Assembly (NCBI GenBank): GCA_902479075.1
Contig: CABSNK010000014.1
Coordinates: 1-64,000, forward strand
Direction: 5' to 3'
Length of the DNA: 64,000 nucleotides
Origin: an uncultured Collinsella sp.
GTDB taxonomy: Bacteria > Actinomycetota > Coriobacteriia > Coriobacteriales > Coriobacteriaceae
A model generated the notes under the pieces. The model saw nothing but the letters and a program-made list of their open reading frames with translations. It had not been told where the DNA came from and searched no databases. A program made the position numbers and the translations under genes. This document shows, in pieces, positions 34,392 to 42,517 of the stretch (positions are counted from its first letter, which is position 1; the number at the start of each line of letters is the position of its first letter).

Positions 34392-35339
34392 ATGGGTATG
34401 CACACGACAAAGGTTGCAGTGGGCGAGGGCAAGTTTGCGCTCGAGGCCCAGCTGACGGTGACGCCGCGAGGCATGGCGGTGTACGCCTGCTCGCCGGAGT
34501 TTGCGCACCTGGGCGCCACGGCGCAGGCCATTCCGCGCCCCGAGCCCGGCCGTACGGCAACGGTGAGCATCCTGGCCGTTCCGTGCCATCGAGACGAGAT
34601 CCCGGCGCACGATATCGCGGCGGCGCTGGCCACGCGCTTTGGCGTGCCGGTAGTTGCAAGCACGGGTTTTCATGTTGAACAAGCGAGCGGTGACGACCTG
34701 CAGCGCGTGCTCGACACCACCAAGGAGCTCATCGCCGCGCTCGAGGAAGCCGCAGCCCGCATTCTGCGCGCCGGCTGGGATGAGGGCGGTGCGGGCGCCG
34801 AGGTCGTGGCGGTCGATGCTGCGACCGGCGAGGCGCTTGGCCCCGTCGACCGCATCGAGGCCCATGCTGGTGAGGGCATCCTGCATCAGGCATTTCTGAC
34901 GCTTTTGGTCGAGGGCCGGGGCGAAGACGCGCGCCTGCTGCTCTGTCGCCGCAGTCCGCTCAAGCGCCTGTGGAGCGGGGTGCTGGCCGATAGCTGCGCC
35001 GGCCATCCGCTCCCCGGGGAAGACGTCGCGGCCGCCACGGCGCGCCGCATCAACGAAGAGCTCGGCATTACGCGCGAGCCCGATCAGCTCAAGCACCTCG
35101 GACACGTGGTGTACCGCGAGGACCACGGCGACGGTCGCTGCGAGTGCGAATGGTGCGAGGTCTACCTTGCCCATGTTGAGCCGGGCGAGCTGCATATCAA
35201 CCAAGAGGAGATCTCGGAAGTGCGTCGCGTGGCTCCGTCCGAGCTCAAAGGCTACCTGCAGGGTCACCCCGAGCAGCTGGCCCCCTGGCTCCGCGAGGCC
35301 CTCGGCGACCCATTCATCCGCACGGCCCTCGCTATGTAA
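34392..35339 (+). CDS. Fusion of LpdD-like prenylated-flavin chaperone domain and IPP-isomerase-like Nudix domain
   Basis: A 315-residue protein. Residues about 3-120 match what I know of the LpdD-like domain found with UbiD decarboxylases: TPRGMAVYACSPEFAHLGA, then QAIPRPEPGRT, CHRDE and GFHVEQA. Residues about 145-300 are a type I isopentenyl-diphosphate isomerase-like Nudix domain: LHQAFLTLL, SGVLADSCAGHPLPGED, RRINEELGI, and the metal/acid ECEWCEV. The His and Glu ligands are kept, but the usual catalytic Cys (the C of CGHP) is Ala (SCAGHP), with a Cys one residue earlier. ATG 34392 follows aggaga. Downstream are a permease, UbiD and UbiX. Role inferred: supply or handling of dimethylallyl phosphate and prFMN. 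Confidence 0.78.
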   Translation: MGMHTTKVAVGEGKFALEAQLTVTPRGMAVYACSPEFAHLGATAQAIPRPEPGRTATVSILAVPCHRDEIPAHDIAAALATRFGVPVVASTGFHVEQASGDDLQRVLDTTKELIAALEEAAARILRAGWDEGGAGAEVVAVDAATGEALGPVDRIEAHAGEGILHQAFLTLLVEGRGEDARLLLCRRSPLKRLWSGVLADSCAGHPLPGEDVAAATARRINEELGITREPDQLKHLGHVVYREDHGDGRCECEWCEVYLAHVEPGELHINQEEISEVRRVAPSELKGYLQGHPEQLAPWLREALGDPFIRTALAM

Positions 35340-35364
35340 AAAAGACAGTCCCTTTGCCACATCC

Positions 35365-35429
35365 AAACCGTCACAACATTCGGCGAAAATCTCGAAAACG
35401 AGGAAAAGCGTCGAATGTTGTGACGGTTT
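35365..35429. terminator. Terminator-like hairpin after the LpdD/Idi fusion
   Basis: Perfect 18-base arms aaaccgtcacaacattcg and cgaatgttgtgacggttt, T run after, with a small inner hairpin ctcg/cgag. Because it separates the fusion from the permease, the two may be separate transcripts. Confidence 0.75.
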
Positions 35430-35580
35430 TTGTCTAGGGAATCGCTTCTCATCCAAAAAATCCGCTTGACTGTATTGCCGCAACACAGCGCAACGTAAGG
35501 GGTGTCCGATAACGGGCGCCCCTTTTTAAGCGGCAACATGGCTGCGAATTCGGAGCGCCCCCAACAAGAAAGGTGGGGAG

Positions 35581-37038
35581 ATGGAAGCGGAAAAGAAGGC
35601 GTTTAAGATCACCAAGCGCGAAATTGGCTTTGTGCTGGGTATCGTTGTCTTTTTGCTGGTGAAGTTTCTTCCTTTGGCGGAGCTGAGCTCGACGGTCGAG
35701 CTCACGGTCGGCGGTCAGACCTGTCTGGCACTGACGCTCGCCACGGTGGTGTTCTGGGCATGCGGCGTGGCACAGCCGGGCTTTGTGGGCCTGCTCTACT
35801 GCGCACTGCTCGTCCTGTTCAAGGTGTGCGTGGACGACACGGGCGCCGCGAGCATCTCGGCGACGGTCGCCTCCACGTTTAGCTCGTGGACCAAGGCCAC
35901 CATGTGGCTCGTCATCGGCGCCTACCTCATCGCCAGCGCGGCCAAGGAGTCGGGCCTGGGCGAGCGCATCGCCTACGCGTTCATGCTCAAGTTCGTGCGC
36001 GACGCCAAGTCGCTCATCATCTCGATCTTCGCGCTCACCTTTGTGCTGTCGCTGCTGATCCCGCATCCGTTCCCCCGCGCCTTCCTCATCCTCGCCGTCG
36101 TCTCGGTCATTGCCGAGTCCGCCGGCTACGGTGACGACGACAAGGGCAAGCTCGGCTTCCTCGTGTTTGCCGCTGCCGCCCCGGGTTCCATGTTCTTCCT
36201 GACGGGCGACTCCACGCTTAACCCGCTCGTTGCGCAGTACAGTGCCGAGGCCGGCGGCATGAGCCCGTCCTTCGTCGACTGGTTCCTGTACATGAGCGTG
36301 CCTATGCTGGTTGCGCTGCTGTGCACCCTGTTCCTGGGCCTTTTCCTCTTTAAGCCCAGCAAGGAGCTCGTCTACGATCGCGAGCAGATCGTGGCCAAGC
36401 AGGCCGCGCTCGGCAAGCTCTCCGTCAAGGAGATCCGCACCATCGTGTGGCTTGTCATCGCCATCGCGCTGTGGCTCACCGTCTCGGGCGACTATATCGG
36501 CTGGGTCACCCTGGCCATTGGCGTTGCTCTCGCCATGCCCATCATCGGCGAAGTCCTCACTCCCGCCAGCTGGAACGCTGTCGACATCAAGTCCCTCATG
36601 TTCCTGACGGCCGCCATGGCCGTGGGCTCCGTGGGCGGTGCCACCGGCATGAACGCCTGGATCGCCGACGTCGTGCTCCCCAGCTCCGTGCCTGAGAACA
36701 TCTTCCTGTTCGCCCCGCTCGTCGCCGCGCTTTCCATGATCATCCACATGTTCATGGGCTCGGTCATGGCCGTGCTCGGCGTGTGCGTGCCGGCATTTAT
36801 CAGCTTTGCCGCCGGCTCCAGCGTGAGCCCACTCGCCGTGGCGCTCATCGTCTTCACGTCCATCAACATCCACTACATCCTGCCGTTCCATAACCTGCCG
36901 ATCCTTATCGGCGAAGGCAAGGACGCCGGCGGCTACACCTCCAAAGAGGCTATGCGCATGGGCATCCCCCTCACCGCGGTCGTCTTTGTCGTCGTGCTGG
37001 TCGAGGCCGCCTGGTTCCACCTCTTTGGCCTGATGTAA
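35581..37038 (+). CDS. DASS (SLC13) family anion permease
   Basis: A 485-residue integral membrane protein with about 12 hydrophobic segments. ITKREIGFVLGIVVFL opens it; FLTGDSTLNPL and the C-terminal HYILPFHNLPILIG resemble the substrate/sodium clamshell loops of divalent anion:sodium symporters, which carry di- and tricarboxylates or sulfate. Placed directly before ubiD and ubiX, it probably carries the aromatic acid or its product. ggtggggag precedes the ATG. The 142-base gap to ubiD holds no clear terminator. Confidence 0.85.
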   Translation: MEAEKKAFKITKREIGFVLGIVVFLLVKFLPLAELSSTVELTVGGQTCLALTLATVVFWACGVAQPGFVGLLYCALLVLFKVCVDDTGAASISATVASTFSSWTKATMWLVIGAYLIASAAKESGLGERIAYAFMLKFVRDAKSLIISIFALTFVLSLLIPHPFPRAFLILAVVSVIAESAGYGDDDKGKLGFLVFAAAAPGSMFFLTGDSTLNPLVAQYSAEAGGMSPSFVDWFLYMSVPMLVALLCTLFLGLFLFKPSKELVYDREQIVAKQAALGKLSVKEIRTIVWLVIAIALWLTVSGDYIGWVTLAIGVALAMPIIGEVLTPASWNAVDIKSLMFLTAAMAVGSVGGATGMNAWIADVVLPSSVPENIFLFAPLVAALSMIIHMFMGSVMAVLGVCVPAFISFAAGSSVSPLAVALIVFTSINIHYILPFHNLPILIGEGKDAGGYTSKEAMRMGIPLTAVVFVVVLVEAAWFHLFGLM

Positions 37039-37180
37039 GCGGTCGAGCGCCCCGGCTGTAAGCAGCCAAGCGCTTGAACTTCGAGTGGTCGAGCGCTCCA
37101 TTTGTGAGCGCCGCGGCCCCATTACGTTACCCCGTCCGGCGGCACCCCGTCGCCGGACACTCTCCCGAAAGGAGTACGCC

Positions 37181-38668
37181 ATGTCCACTACCGATGCTTC
37201 CCAGATCCACGACCTGCGTTCCGCGCTCGACTTTTTGCGTGAGATGCCGGGCCAGCTGCTCGAGACCGACACCCAGGTCGATCCCGATGCCGAGGTCTCG
37301 GGCGTCTACCGTCACGTCGGTGCTGGCGGCACCGTCATGCGCCCGACCAAAGAGGGTCCGGCGATGGTCTTCAACAACGTCAAGGGCTTTGACGACGCCA
37401 AGGTCTGCATCGGTATGCTTGCCAGCCGCAAGCGCGTTGCCGCCCTGCTCGACCTGGACGAGGAGCACCTGGGCCTCGAGATCGGCAAGCGCTTCGAGAA
37501 CCTGATCGCCCCCGAGCAGATCGCCGAGGGCAAGCACGTCGACTGCCAGGAGGTCGTGTACAAGGCGACCGACGAGGGCTTTGGCCTGCGCAAGATCGTT
37601 CCCGCTCCCACCAACACGCCCGTTGACGGCGGCCCCTACATCACCATGGGCCTCGCCTATGGCACGAGCCCCGATGGCACCCAGTCCGACGTAACCATCC
37701 ACCGCTTCTCCTGCGTCGACAAGGACAAGCTCGCCATGTGGATCACCCCGGGCAGCCGTCACCTGGGTGCGTTCTTTGACGAGTACTGCCAGCGCGGCGA
37801 GGATATGCCCATCTCCATCTCCATCGGCCTGGACCCCGCCGTGTACATGTGCTGCGGCTTCGAGGCTCCCACCACGCCGCTCGGCTTCAACGAGCTGCAG
37901 ATCGCCGGCGCCCTGCGCGGCCGCGCCGTCGAGCTTGCCGACTGCGTCACCGTTCCGCAGAAGTGCATTGCCAATGCCGAGTACGTGCTCGAGGGCTACC
38001 TCATGCACGACGAGACCATCAACGAGGATGTCAACGGCCACGGCTACGCCATGCCCGAGTTCCCCGGCTACACCGGTGGCGCCAAGGTCTGCCCGGTGAT
38101 CAAGATCACCGCCGTCACCACGCGCGTCAACCCCATTATGGAGAGCTGCATCGGCCCTTCGCACGAGCACGTGTCCATGGCCGGTATCCCCACCGAGGCC
38201 TCCATCTACAAGATGGTCGAGACCGCTATCCCGGGCCGCCTGCTCAACGTTCACGCCGCTCCCTGCGGTGGCGGCAAGTTCGTTGCCATCATGCAGTTCA
38301 AGAAGTCGAGCAAAAATGACGAGGGCCGTCAGCGCAACGCCGCTATGCTCGCCTTCTCGGCGTTCTCCGAGCTCAAGCACGTCATCCTTGTCGACGAGGA
38401 TGTCGACATCTTCGATATGAGCGACGTGATGTGGGCCATGACCACGCGCTTCCAGGCCGACGTGGACCTCATCACCATCCCCGGTTGCCACTGCCACGTG
38501 CTCGATCCGTCCAACGACCCCGCGTTCGATCCTTCGATCCGCGAGCACGGTATCGCCTGCAAGGCCATCTTCGACTGCACGGTTCCGTTTAACCTCAAGA
38601 AGAACTTCATCCGCTCGCAGTTCATGGAGATCGATGAAGAGAAGTGGGCCGCCGAGCTCGCCTTCTAG
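37181..38668 (+). CDS. UbiD family (de)carboxylase, LpdC/gallate-decarboxylase-like
   Basis: A 495-residue prFMN-dependent enzyme: VFNNVKGFDDAKVCIGML near residue 65, YITMGLAYGTSPDG and TIHRFSCVDKDKLAMWITPG (prFMN site region with Arg), ISIGLDPAVYMCCGFEAPTTPLG, then PVIKITAVTTRVNPIMESCIGPSHEHVSMAGIPTE, and a C-terminal VDEDVDIFDMSDVMWAMTTR segment. Members decarboxylate hydroxybenzoates, gallate or cinnamates in reversible fashion. aaaggag lies before ATG 37181. UbiX follows after 33 bases. The exact substrate cannot be told, but the neighbours fit a phenolic acid. Confidence 0.92.
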   Translation: MSTTDASQIHDLRSALDFLREMPGQLLETDTQVDPDAEVSGVYRHVGAGGTVMRPTKEGPAMVFNNVKGFDDAKVCIGMLASRKRVAALLDLDEEHLGLEIGKRFENLIAPEQIAEGKHVDCQEVVYKATDEGFGLRKIVPAPTNTPVDGGPYITMGLAYGTSPDGTQSDVTIHRFSCVDKDKLAMWITPGSRHLGAFFDEYCQRGEDMPISISIGLDPAVYMCCGFEAPTTPLGFNELQIAGALRGRAVELADCVTVPQKCIANAEYVLEGYLMHDETINEDVNGHGYAMPEFPGYTGGAKVCPVIKITAVTTRVNPIMESCIGPSHEHVSMAGIPTEASIYKMVETAIPGRLLNVHAAPCGGGKFVAIMQFKKSSKNDEGRQRNAAMLAFSAFSELKHVILVDEDVDIFDMSDVMWAMTTRFQADVDLITIPGCHCHVLDPSNDPAFDPSIREHGIACKAIFDCTVPFNLKKNFIRSQFMEIDEEKWAAELAF

Positions 38669-38701
38669 TAAGTAGCCCTACCAAGTAGTTAAGGAGTTGT
38701 C

Positions 38702-39280
38702 ATGCCTGAGTCTTCTGTTCGTCCCCGTCGCATTGTCGTTGGCGTGTCTGGCGCCAGCGGTGCGGCACTGGGCCTTGAATGCCTCAAATGCCTGCGCCAG
38801 GCCGGCGCTGAGTCGGCGCTTGTCGTCACGCGCGGGGGAGAGATCACCATCGAGCAGGAGCTCGGCATGACGCTCGACGAGTTTGCGTGCTATGCCGATG
38901 TGGTCTACGACAACAAGAACATTGGCGCTGCCATCGCAAGCGGCACCTATCCGGTCGACGGCATGATCGTGGCCCCCTGCTCCATGAAGACGCTCGCCGG
39001 CATCGCGAGCGGCTACAGCGAAAACCTGTTGCTGCGTGCGGCCGATGTGCAGATGAAAGAGCAGCGCCGCCTGGTGCTTATGGTGCGCGAGACGCCCTTC
39101 AGTGCGATCCATGTCGACAACATGGCACGCCTGGCGCGCGTGCCGGGCGTCATGCTCATGCCGCCCATGCTCACGTTTTACAACGGCCCCGCCACGCTCG
39201 ATGAGGCGGTGCATCACATCGCCGCCAAGGCACTCGAGGCCGTCGGCGTGTCGTGCGCCAACTATAAGCGCTGGTCATAG
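38702..39280 (+). CDS. UbiX family flavin prenyltransferase
   Basis: A 192-residue enzyme of the UbiX/Pad1 family, which joins a dimethylallyl group to FMN to make prFMN for UbiD. GVSGASGAALGLE is the FMN phosphate loop; APCSMKTLAGIASGYSENLLLRAADVQMKE and LVLMVRETPFSAIHVDNM hold the conserved Ser, Lys, Arg and Glu of the prenyl-phosphate site. Length is usual. Follows ubiD in an operon, ending in a terminator hairpin. Confidence 0.94.
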   Translation: MPESSVRPRRIVVGVSGASGAALGLECLKCLRQAGAESALVVTRGGEITIEQELGMTLDEFACYADVVYDNKNIGAAIASGTYPVDGMIVAPCSMKTLAGIASGYSENLLLRAADVQMKEQRRLVLMVRETPFSAIHVDNMARLARVPGVMLMPPMLTFYNGPATLDEAVHHIAAKALEAVGVSCANYKRWS

Positions 39281-39312
39281 GCATCTTTAGGGTAGGATAC
39301 GAGTAGTGTTTG

Positions 39313-39344
39313 AGCCCGCTGCCCCTGTGGGCGGCGGGCTTTTC
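39313..39344 (+). terminator. Terminator after ubiX
   Basis: agcccgctgcccc pairs with gggcggcgggct, followed by tttt, 32 bases past the ubiX stop codon. Confidence 0.75.
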
Positions 39345-39371
39345 GTGTCAAAGGGTGTGTCGGGAGGACCT

Positions 39372-40238
39372 ATGCAGACGGGTATGTATGCGATTAGCGA
39401 GATGGCGAGCTTGTTTAACGTTTCGCGCCAAACGCTCATCTACTACGACAAGATCGGTCTGTTTAAACCCGCCGTGGTTAACGAAAAAGGCTACCGTTTC
39501 TATTCGCCCACGCAGATCCCGCTCATGCGTCTGATCTGCATGCTGCGCGACTTGGGACTGGAACTCGATGAGATCGATCGCCTGACCTCGACGTTCGACA
39601 TTGGAGAGATGACCGATCACCTGCGCTCGCGGGTGCAGGCGCTCGACGAGCAGATTGCCGGGCTCAAAGCCGAGCGCGCGAGCGTGCAGGAGCGGCTGAG
39701 TTTTTACGACGAGGCGGTCTATTGGCGCGAGCGCGAGGGCAAACCGGAGCTCAAGCAATTCGAGCGCCGCTACGTGGTCTTTGAGGAGTTCCCGAGCGAT
39801 ATCGAGCGTGGCCGCTCGATGCTGCACCCCACGCTCATGCGGGCGATTCTGCGCATGCGTGCGCTCACGGGCACACGCCCCATGCGCGGTTGGGGCGCCA
39901 TGCTGCGTCGCGAGGCGCTGCATTCCGACGACCCCATCGCCGGTGCCGGTTCCTTTGCCGTGTTGCCGCGTGGTGCCGAGGAAATACTGCCGAGCGATCC
40001 TGCCGAGCTGGCGGAGATTGGCGTCGAGGTGCTGCCCGAGGGCACGTACCTGTGCATGAGTCGCTGGGGCATGCCGTACGAGCCCGAGGGTATCCGCGCC
40101 ATCGTGGCCTGCATGGACAGGCACGCGCTCCAGCCCATCGGCAATGCTTTCGATTTTTGCTACCTGGACACCACGAGCTACGACGAGTCTCACCAAGAGG
40201 ACTTCTGCTGTATCCAAATCCCCGTCGCCCTCAAATAA
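39372..40238 (+). CDS. MerR family regulator with GyrI-like effector domain
   Basis: A 288-residue regulator: helix-turn-helix YAISEMASLFNVSRQTLIYYDKIGLF, wing NEKGYRFYSPTQIPLMR, a coiled-coil linker (residues about 75-115, with ALDEQIAGLKAERASVQERL) and a C-terminal domain of about 150 residues resembling GyrI/BmrR effector domains (YVVFEEFP, EVLPEGTYLCMSRWG). ATG 39372 follows gggagg. Its place right after the ubiD-ubiX unit makes it a candidate regulator of that locus. Confidence 0.85.
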   Translation: MQTGMYAISEMASLFNVSRQTLIYYDKIGLFKPAVVNEKGYRFYSPTQIPLMRLICMLRDLGLELDEIDRLTSTFDIGEMTDHLRSRVQALDEQIAGLKAERASVQERLSFYDEAVYWREREGKPELKQFERRYVVFEEFPSDIERGRSMLHPTLMRAILRMRALTGTRPMRGWGAMLRREALHSDDPIAGAGSFAVLPRGAEEILPSDPAELAEIGVEVLPEGTYLCMSRWGMPYEPEGIRAIVACMDRHALQPIGNAFDFCYLDTTSYDESHQEDFCCIQIPVALK

Positions 40239-40304
40239 CTTGCGGTGAAATAGTCCCTAAATAGCTCGAGTGGGCGTGCAAACAGGAACTATTCCACCGC
40301 AACT
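40239..40304. repeat. Palindromic repeat (gttgcggtgaaatag family)
   Basis: cttgcggtgaaatagt directly after the merR stop codon, and actattccaccgcaact at its right end; second copy of the element at 11234. Both copies share the same single mismatch in the stem. Confidence 0.8.
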
Positions 40305-40307
40305 TCG

Positions 40308-40338
40308 ATGCGACAAAGGAGCAGTCCCTTTATCGCAT
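40308..40338. repeat. Short palindromic repeat (tgcgacaaagg family)
   Basis: atgcgacaaagga and tccctttatcgcat around a short loop; it follows the previous palindrome after 3 bases. Confidence 0.8.
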
Positions 40339-40414
40339 TCCGTGCGAGCTCCAGCGCCATCTGCGGGTATAAGGCTAACAAGTGTTTATTTGCGAGGCCT
40401 AAGGGGCGCCCCGT

Positions 40415-41281
40415 ATGGATATCGATAACTTTGAATGGTGGTATAGCGAGGGCGAGGCTCCGGACGAGGAGTGGGACGAGCCCGCGCCGCGTGACGTGTC
40501 GAGCGACGAGGACGAGACCGGTAACGATGCCGTCGAGATGGACGCCGCCTCCGACCCCGTCGAGCCCCTGACCTTTGAACAGGCTTGGGCCCAGGCCGAG
40601 GCCGACGAGGCAAAGGCCGATGCCACGGCCACGCTGGGTGAGCCAGCCGACATGTCCATTTCGCCGGCAAAGACCCCGCAACCGCGCCACACCATCGACC
40701 CCGGCAGTACGGCATCTTTCAGCATTCTCGACGTGCCCGCGCAAGGCGCCCAGGCGCCTGCGCCCACGCATCGCCCCGACCTGGCTCGTGAGGAAGACGC
40801 GGGCCGCCGTTCTCCGCTCGGCCCCATCCTCATCGCCTTCATGGCCGGCGTTATCGCCTGCTCGGCAATCGGCAGCATCTGGGGTCATGTCGAGCGGCAG
40901 CGCCAAGACGCCGCCAAGGTCGAGATGTCCGTCGAGCAATCGCTCAGCCGCACGCGCTCGGTGCATGTGTCAGTCGAGGTTAAGGAAGGCGCGACGTGGG
41001 ATACCGCGCGCGGCGACAGCCAAATGCTCGTCCATATCGTGGGCCGCACGCTCAAGGGACAAGCAATCGACGAGTATCAATACGTCAATTCCGAAGGTGA
41101 CGGCATCGAGCTCAAGCCCGGCGACTACGAGCTCACGGTCGATGAGCCGCCCGTCGCCACCGACGGCACGCGTTACCGCGCCTCAAAGCGCATGGTTCCG
41201 GTGAGTTTTAATTCACAGGCTCCCGGCACGGTCGATAGCACGCCGCAGGGCGGGTTTGACCTTTACGCTATTGCTCAATAA
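40415..41281 (+). CDS. Acidic single-pass membrane protein of unknown function
   Basis: A 288-residue protein I do not recognise. Residues 1-125 are acidic and disordered-looking (Asp/Glu/Pro/Ala-rich). One hydrophobic helix, LGPILIAFMAGVIACSAIGS, lies near residue 140. The C-terminal 125 residues look like an extracytoplasmic beta domain (HVSVEVKEGATW, LKPGDYELTVDEPP). The layout is that of a single-pass membrane protein with a cytoplasmic acidic tail. It stands between the merR and aldose epimerase genes; no functional hint from neighbours. Confidence 0.75.
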   Translation: MDIDNFEWWYSEGEAPDEEWDEPAPRDVSSDEDETGNDAVEMDAASDPVEPLTFEQAWAQAEADEAKADATATLGEPADMSISPAKTPQPRHTIDPGSTASFSILDVPAQGAQAPAPTHRPDLAREEDAGRRSPLGPILIAFMAGVIACSAIGSIWGHVERQRQDAAKVEMSVEQSLSRTRSVHVSVEVKEGATWDTARGDSQMLVHIVGRTLKGQAIDEYQYVNSEGDGIELKPGDYELTVDEPPVATDGTRYRASKRMVPVSFNSQAPGTVDSTPQGGFDLYAIAQ

Positions 41282-41360
41282 CTGTGCCTGCCGCTCAGCC
41301 CCGCCGCCAAGAGTGGGACAATAACCCTCGACACTGTTGTTTACTTTTGGAGGAAGTAGT

Positions 41361-42254
41361 ATGTCCACCGTCACTACCATCAAGCGCGGCGACCTCACCG
41401 CAGCCATCGATTCCATGGGCGCCCAGCTCACGAGCCTTGCCCTCAACGGCAACGAGTATCTGTGGCAGGGCGACCCGGCCTTTTGGGGCAAGCACGCGCC
41501 TATCCTGTTCCCCATCGTGGGATCGCTGCGCAACAACACGGCGACGTCTGCCGCCGGCACCTGCGAGATGGCGCGCCACGGCATCGCGCGCATTGTCGAG
41601 CACAAGATCGTCGGGGTGTCGGAGGACGGTTCGTCCGTTACCTACGAGCTCACCGACACGCCCGAGTCTCTCAAGGCGTTCCCGTTCCACTTTAAGCTCA
41701 ACATGACCTATGCCCTGACCGGCGACGCCACCCTCACGCAGACCTTTGCCGTCACCAACACCGGCGACGTGGACCTGCCGTTCTCGGTGGGCGGCCACCC
41801 CGCATTCAACGTGCCCGCCCCCGGTGCCGAGGACGAGGCGTTCGAGGACTACGAGCTGGCGTTTACCGAGGCTTGGACTAACGAGGCCCCCGTCATCACG
41901 CCCGATGGCCTTATGACGTTCGAGGGTAGCTACAAGGCTCCCGACAACTCGGACGTGCTGCCCATCACGCACCGCAGCTTCGATAACGACGCCATCATGT
42001 TCACCGATACCCCGGGCTCCACGCTCACGCTGCGCGGCCGCAAGTCGGGCCACGGCGTCAAGATCGACTTTGAGGGCTTTAAGTACATTGGCGTGTGGTC
42101 TGCCGCCAACGACGCTCCGTTTGTGGCGCTCGAGCCTTGGACCGGCCACACCACCATGGACACCGAGGACGACGTCTTTGAGCACAAGGTCAACGCCATC
42201 ACCTTGGCTCCCGGCGCCACCGACAAGCGTACCTTTAGCGTTACCTTGCTCTAG
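41361..42254 (+). CDS. Aldose 1-epimerase family protein
   Basis: A 297-residue galactose-mutarotase-fold protein of the LacX/YeaD-like group: GAQLTSLALNGNEYLWQGDPAFWGKHAPILFPIVG in the N-terminal part, MARHGIAR with the conserved His, SVGGHPAFNVP with the second His, and the acid in FVALEPWTGHT. Family members interconvert anomers of hexoses or hexose phosphates. ATG 41361 follows ggaggaa. Single gene, followed by a structured repeat. Confidence 0.88.
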   Translation: MSTVTTIKRGDLTAAIDSMGAQLTSLALNGNEYLWQGDPAFWGKHAPILFPIVGSLRNNTATSAAGTCEMARHGIARIVEHKIVGVSEDGSSVTYELTDTPESLKAFPFHFKLNMTYALTGDATLTQTFAVTNTGDVDLPFSVGGHPAFNVPAPGAEDEAFEDYELAFTEAWTNEAPVITPDGLMTFEGSYKAPDNSDVLPITHRSFDNDAIMFTDTPGSTLTLRGRKSGHGVKIDFEGFKYIGVWSAANDAPFVALEPWTGHTTMDTEDDVFEHKVNAITLAPGATDKRTFSVTLL

Positions 42255-42271
42255 AGGTTCCGCCGCTCGGT

Positions 42272-42385
42272 CGATGCTGTGCGCCGTCCAGAGCGATAAT
42301 TTGTCATTCAAAAGGCAAGGCATAGACCTTCTGGTCATGCCTTGCCTTTTTCATGCCACTTGTTCGCTCTGGACGTCGCTCGCCG
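42272..42385 (+). repeat. Structured dispersed element, copy C (lacks the first hairpin)
   Basis: Long helix 42281-42295 with 42365-42379, an inner helix like tgtcat/atgcca with one mismatch, and terminal hairpin 42310-42350 with ggcaaggcat arms. The helices match the other copies in position but not in sequence. It starts 18 bases after the epimerase stop codon. Confidence 0.65.
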
Positions 42386-42517
42386 GCATTGCCAAAACAT
42401 CGGCGTCCCCAATGACTACCGTGTGTCTATTAATTTTTCGAGCTTGTGCTGCGCTGCTGGTCGCTGGCGTATATCCTGTTAAGTCGTCAGCATACGATTC
42501 AACAGGGAAGGCATCAG

